A stretch of DNA of 64,000 bases from Gelatoporia subvermispora B. Its lineage: Eukaryota; Basidiomycota; Agaricomycetes; Polyporales; Gelatoporiaceae. The translations under genes and the position numbers were made by a program. The notes below the pieces were generated by a model. It was not told where the DNA came from and made no database searches. It saw only the letters and a program-made list of their open reading frames with translations. The stretch lies in the NCBI GenBank assembly GCA_000320605.2, contig KB445797.1, positions 1,379,600-1,443,599 of the forward strand. The letters are read 5' to 3'. Numbering within the stretch: the stretch's first letter is position 1; each line of letters opens with the position of its first letter. This document shows, piece after piece, positions 61,335 through 64,000 of this stretch.

Positions 61335-62080
61335 TCAAGGAGTCTCCTGCGGGCGAACAATGAGCTGCGTGGCGCTAATTTTGTCATTCTTCAGCAGATC
61401 ACAGCCCTCGACGATCCCAGCCAAACCGCCGGAGAGAGTCTGTACGCGCGTGGGCTGCGAGGTCGAAAATGTCAGTACGTGCACCTATCAGCCACAGCTC
61501 AACACGTACCTTGATCACGCCTTTCTCCACAAGTCCAGTGAGCGTCGACCAGACCCTCTTGCTCTCCTCGAGACCCGGACCCGTTGCGCCTAAGTGTAGT
61601 ATCACATGTCTCAGCTGGGACGCTTTCTTCACCGGATCGACTGTCCCCGGAAGGAGGATGACAAGATAACCGCCAGGTGCAGTGATGTCAAGGCCGCGTT
61701 CTGCGTTACCGGGATTGAGATGATATCGTATACAATCTCTAGTGGCTGAGACGTGATCTTGGCTATCTCTTCGCTCAAGCCGCCGAGTGAGAGGTTCCTG
61801 TCAAGAACATGACTGGCTCCAAGTTCCTTCAGTTTGTCCGCATTGTGCAGCGAGGCTGTTGTAATGATCGGCGAGAACCCAGAGAGTTTTGCGATCTCTA
61901 AAGCTGTCACAGGATGACTTTTCTTGTCTTTGATGCGATAGCGAACGACATATCAAACTGCCCGACACAGCCTGATCCGCCTAAGATCACTATAGGTTTT
62001 CCTGAGTATGTCCCACGCCCGCCTTCTTTCCAAAGCTGGTATAGATCGACGCCGTTCAAGGTGATACTGTGCGTGAACTA
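61335..62080 (-). pseudogene. Zinc-type alcohol dehydrogenase/enoyl reductase relic
   Basis: This is the Rossmann half of a medium-chain dehydrogenase of the fungal enoyl-reductase type. It reads LYQLWKEGGRGTYSGKPIVI and LGGSGCVGQF (nucleotide-binding motif), then ALEIAKLSGFSPIITTASLH, LKELGASHVLDRN, IVYDIISIPVTQNA, LDITAPGGYLVILLPGTVDP, GLEESKRVWSTLTGLVEKGV and a last exon GGLAGIVEGCDLLKN ending LIVRPQETP. There are three faults. The N-terminal catalytic half is not found. The donor of the intron at 61904-61953 is AT instead of GT. One base is missing at about 61692, between QNA and LDITAPGG. The gene is therefore called a pseudogene, although the single-base loss alone could be an assembly error. 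Confidence 0.8.
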
Positions 62081-62699
62081 GCCCGATATAGCTGTAATGG
62101 CGGTACATGTACATAACGACGGTCATCTCCGACTGGGCTATTTTCTACATCGGATCTTTCTCGTTATACAGTGAAAGCACGAGGACTCCGCCTGTAACAG
62201 TAAGTCTTAGTGAGATCATCTGTCACGTCTGCACCGAGGGCTCACCGCTCACCGCTCAGAGATCACATCTAGATCAACTCCAGATCTATGTAGTGAGTGG
62301 CTTGTGATCTTGGTGATCTAGTCGCGCAACGCAATTGCTGGACCCAACCCTGGCATATCCAACGATCTTTTGTCTTAGTAACGCCAACTCCAAAGGGGCA
62401 ATCTCTCCAACATGCCAAATAGGGATCGCCCGCACTTTCTGCGCCTCCTCTGACTGTGAATGTAGACGAAGAGAGCCATAATTGACACGAGAAGGCCTCA
62501 TTCCCGAACATCAGGCGTAGGATCTAGATCATGCGGATGCATTACTGACGTTGAAGCGCACTGCGGAAATAACCCGGCAAAGGCCGTGTCTACCTCCCGC
62601 TTCTATATCGAAGAGAACGTTTTATAGAAAACAGAGTTCGCCAATAAAGCCATGGGTGAATTCAGCTATTCAGTGGTTTGCACAGTCGAGAGAATTATA

Positions 62700-62970
62700 A
62701 TGAACGTTTGCCCGATCACCAGGAACGAAGCAAAGCAGCCTGCGCCAACCACGAGGGACGTGAGTCTAAGAGTCATGATAGTCAGTCCGCAGTAGCGTGG
62801 GTGATTCCAGACTAACCGTATAGGGCGAGACGGTGAAAACTTGTGTGTTGATAGCAGAGAAACCTATATGCTTGATGAGCCGCGAATTTGGACGTGTCAT
62901 TCTGTGCATTACAGGATGCGCGTTCATCGTCTAGTCACTGTAGGCAGGAAGTGTGTGATTGTACGTTGAC
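62700..62970 (-). pseudogene. Relic of a second Dal5-type MFS transporter
   Basis: Minus-strand frames read TITHFLPT, LIKHIGFSAINTQVFTVSPY and LTSLVVGAGCFASFLVIGQT. These match TITYFLPT, LINQLGFSSIDAQGLTVAPY and LTSCVGYIILATS in the intact transporter at 57607-60339, in the same order. The IGWVMVV segment and most other exons are missing or unreadable. It is a decayed tandem paralogue. Confidence 0.65.
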
Positions 62971-63928
62971 TAAGAATCAGATCACGCGAGGTGCATGAGA
63001 GTTTCAGGATCTGCGCCACGAGCGCCAGGGTCCGAGTCCACGGTTATTTTTCGGGTTTCCTTGTGCTTTCGATCAGTCATGCATTTGAGCTTGACTATCC
63101 TTGCTATGCTCCTGTCAGCACGCAAATTTCGCAACGCGGCCAGATTCCACTCTTAAGTCTGCTCTCAAGTACACCAATTGTAGAATATGCTCGTCGGTGC
63201 TCTCATCCTCTAAAAACTCTGACCAATCCATTGGAAGGGTCTGAGTGTGTACTGCACGAGGGCATTCATTTTTCACAAGTTCGAACAAGTGGATGGCAGT
63301 GTGGATATCTCCCCACCATACATGACTAGTCTTTCAGGTTCACAATAGCAAATCCTTTCCCGTCCAGTCAGAATGTGGCCGCTGTTCAGGCTTTGTAGCC
63401 AGCTGACTCTAAGTTTTGGAGCTCTACGATGGAAATATGGGTTATTGCTATGATCATGCGAGATACGACGGGATCGTCGAGGTGCTTTCTGACGGCATCG
63501 CATGCAGCTAGATGGCAAGTGCGCATCATCCTTTCGGAGTGGGAACAACATGCGAATAATGTGGAGTACTGGAGCGCACACTTTTAACGTGGCGTTGAGT
63601 AGACTCCATTGGCGCCGGCTATGCACGATTCAACACACCCGGCACCTACCACTGAGTGCTTCCTCAGGGTGCATCAAGGTTGTTCATTATTCTCATGTCC
63701 TTCGTGTGCTCCCTGAATCCGACAGATACGCCTGGAGGACGTCTTATGTGCTGCGCTGGCCTCGTACGACTAAACTTGAGTCCGCCAATCAGAACGAGGC
63801 AGAAGAGGCGCCTGTGTCATTCCGGCCGCCTGCAGTTGGGCGCTCGTTGCCACCTCACGTTCTACCATCAGTGACACTTCAACGCCGTTCAGGACTGCAG
63901 GAGGATTAGGGTTGGGGAGAAAACCCCC

Positions 63929-63956
63929 ATGTAATTTACATCGATGTAAATTACAT
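63929..63956. repeat. Perfect 28-bp palindrome
   Basis: ATGTAATTTACATC followed by its exact reverse complement, centred on TCGA, after a C5 run. Further ATGTAAATTACGTATA and TATACGTA words continue to about 63990. Confidence 0.95.
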
Positions 63957-64000
63957 GTAAATTACGTATATTATACGTATTATATACATCGGCCGTCAGG

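Larger units (their letters stand above)
62081..64000. other. Right edge: transporter relic and AT-rich palindromes
   Basis: Apart from the MFS relic (62700-62970) I find no gene. The terminal about 75 bp (from 63925) is AT-rich and palindromic. Frames between 63000 and 63910 do not match a known family. Confidence 0.4.

Overview
This window is a chromosomal segment from a filamentous basidiomycete, most likely a wood-decay Agaricomycete of the polypore type. Genes are split by many short (about 45-90 nt) GT-AG introns, genes lie on both strands without operons, and several families are typical of this group: a FunK1-type fungal kinase, three DUF6533 seven-helix membrane genes, a ruined class II (ligninolytic-type) heme peroxidase, and a NACHT-WD40 NLR. 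Coordinates of multi-exon genes below are start-codon to stop-codon spans that include introns; splice sites were read by eye from frame continuity and family conservation.

Layout. 0-8 kb: FunK1 kinase with a decayed tandem copy, then DUF6533 gene copy A. 8.4-15.5 kb: housekeeping block with QCR8 (containing an 11-nt microexon), a PIF1-like helicase, a molybdopterin-binding-domain (FLAD1 N-half) protein and a secreted Ser/Ala-rich Kre9/KNH-type GPI protein. 16-22 kb: a peroxidase pseudogene and DUF6533 copies B and C. 23.2-32.0 kb: a gene-poor repeat-rich block bounded by about 212-bp inverted repeats. Just inside both ends lie arrays of the same ACCGCTGT-type motif. The block also holds an orphan two-exon gene, a decayed second copy of it, a 348-bp MITE, minisatellites and a 732-bp assembly gap. 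I regard this block as a candidate undescribed mobile element.

33.8-37.1 kb: UPF3 (nonsense-mediated decay) and SYF2 (splicing), convergent. 39.0-47.7 kb: an apparent immunity or cell-death neighbourhood with three genes in one direction: a four-helix-bundle plus pseudokinase protein with MLKL-like architecture, an orphan companion, and a four-helix-type/NACHT/14xWD40 NLR. 48.9-60.3 kb: housekeeping again, with FAD synthase (carrying an unusual internal SLPDNLQ repeat insertion), the resection factor Ctp1/Sae2/CtIP, a group II PLP decarboxylase, ubiquitin-L40 and a Dal5-type MFS transporter. 61-64 kb: relics of a zinc-type oxidoreductase and of a second MFS transporter, then AT-rich palindromes.

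The intact conserved genes (QCR8, PIF1, UPF3, SYF2, FAD1, Ctp1, ubiquitin-L40) alternate with fast-evolving accessory families that show birth, duplication and decay. Several relics carry CG-to-TG/CA-type changes, and two carry GT-to-AT donor changes.
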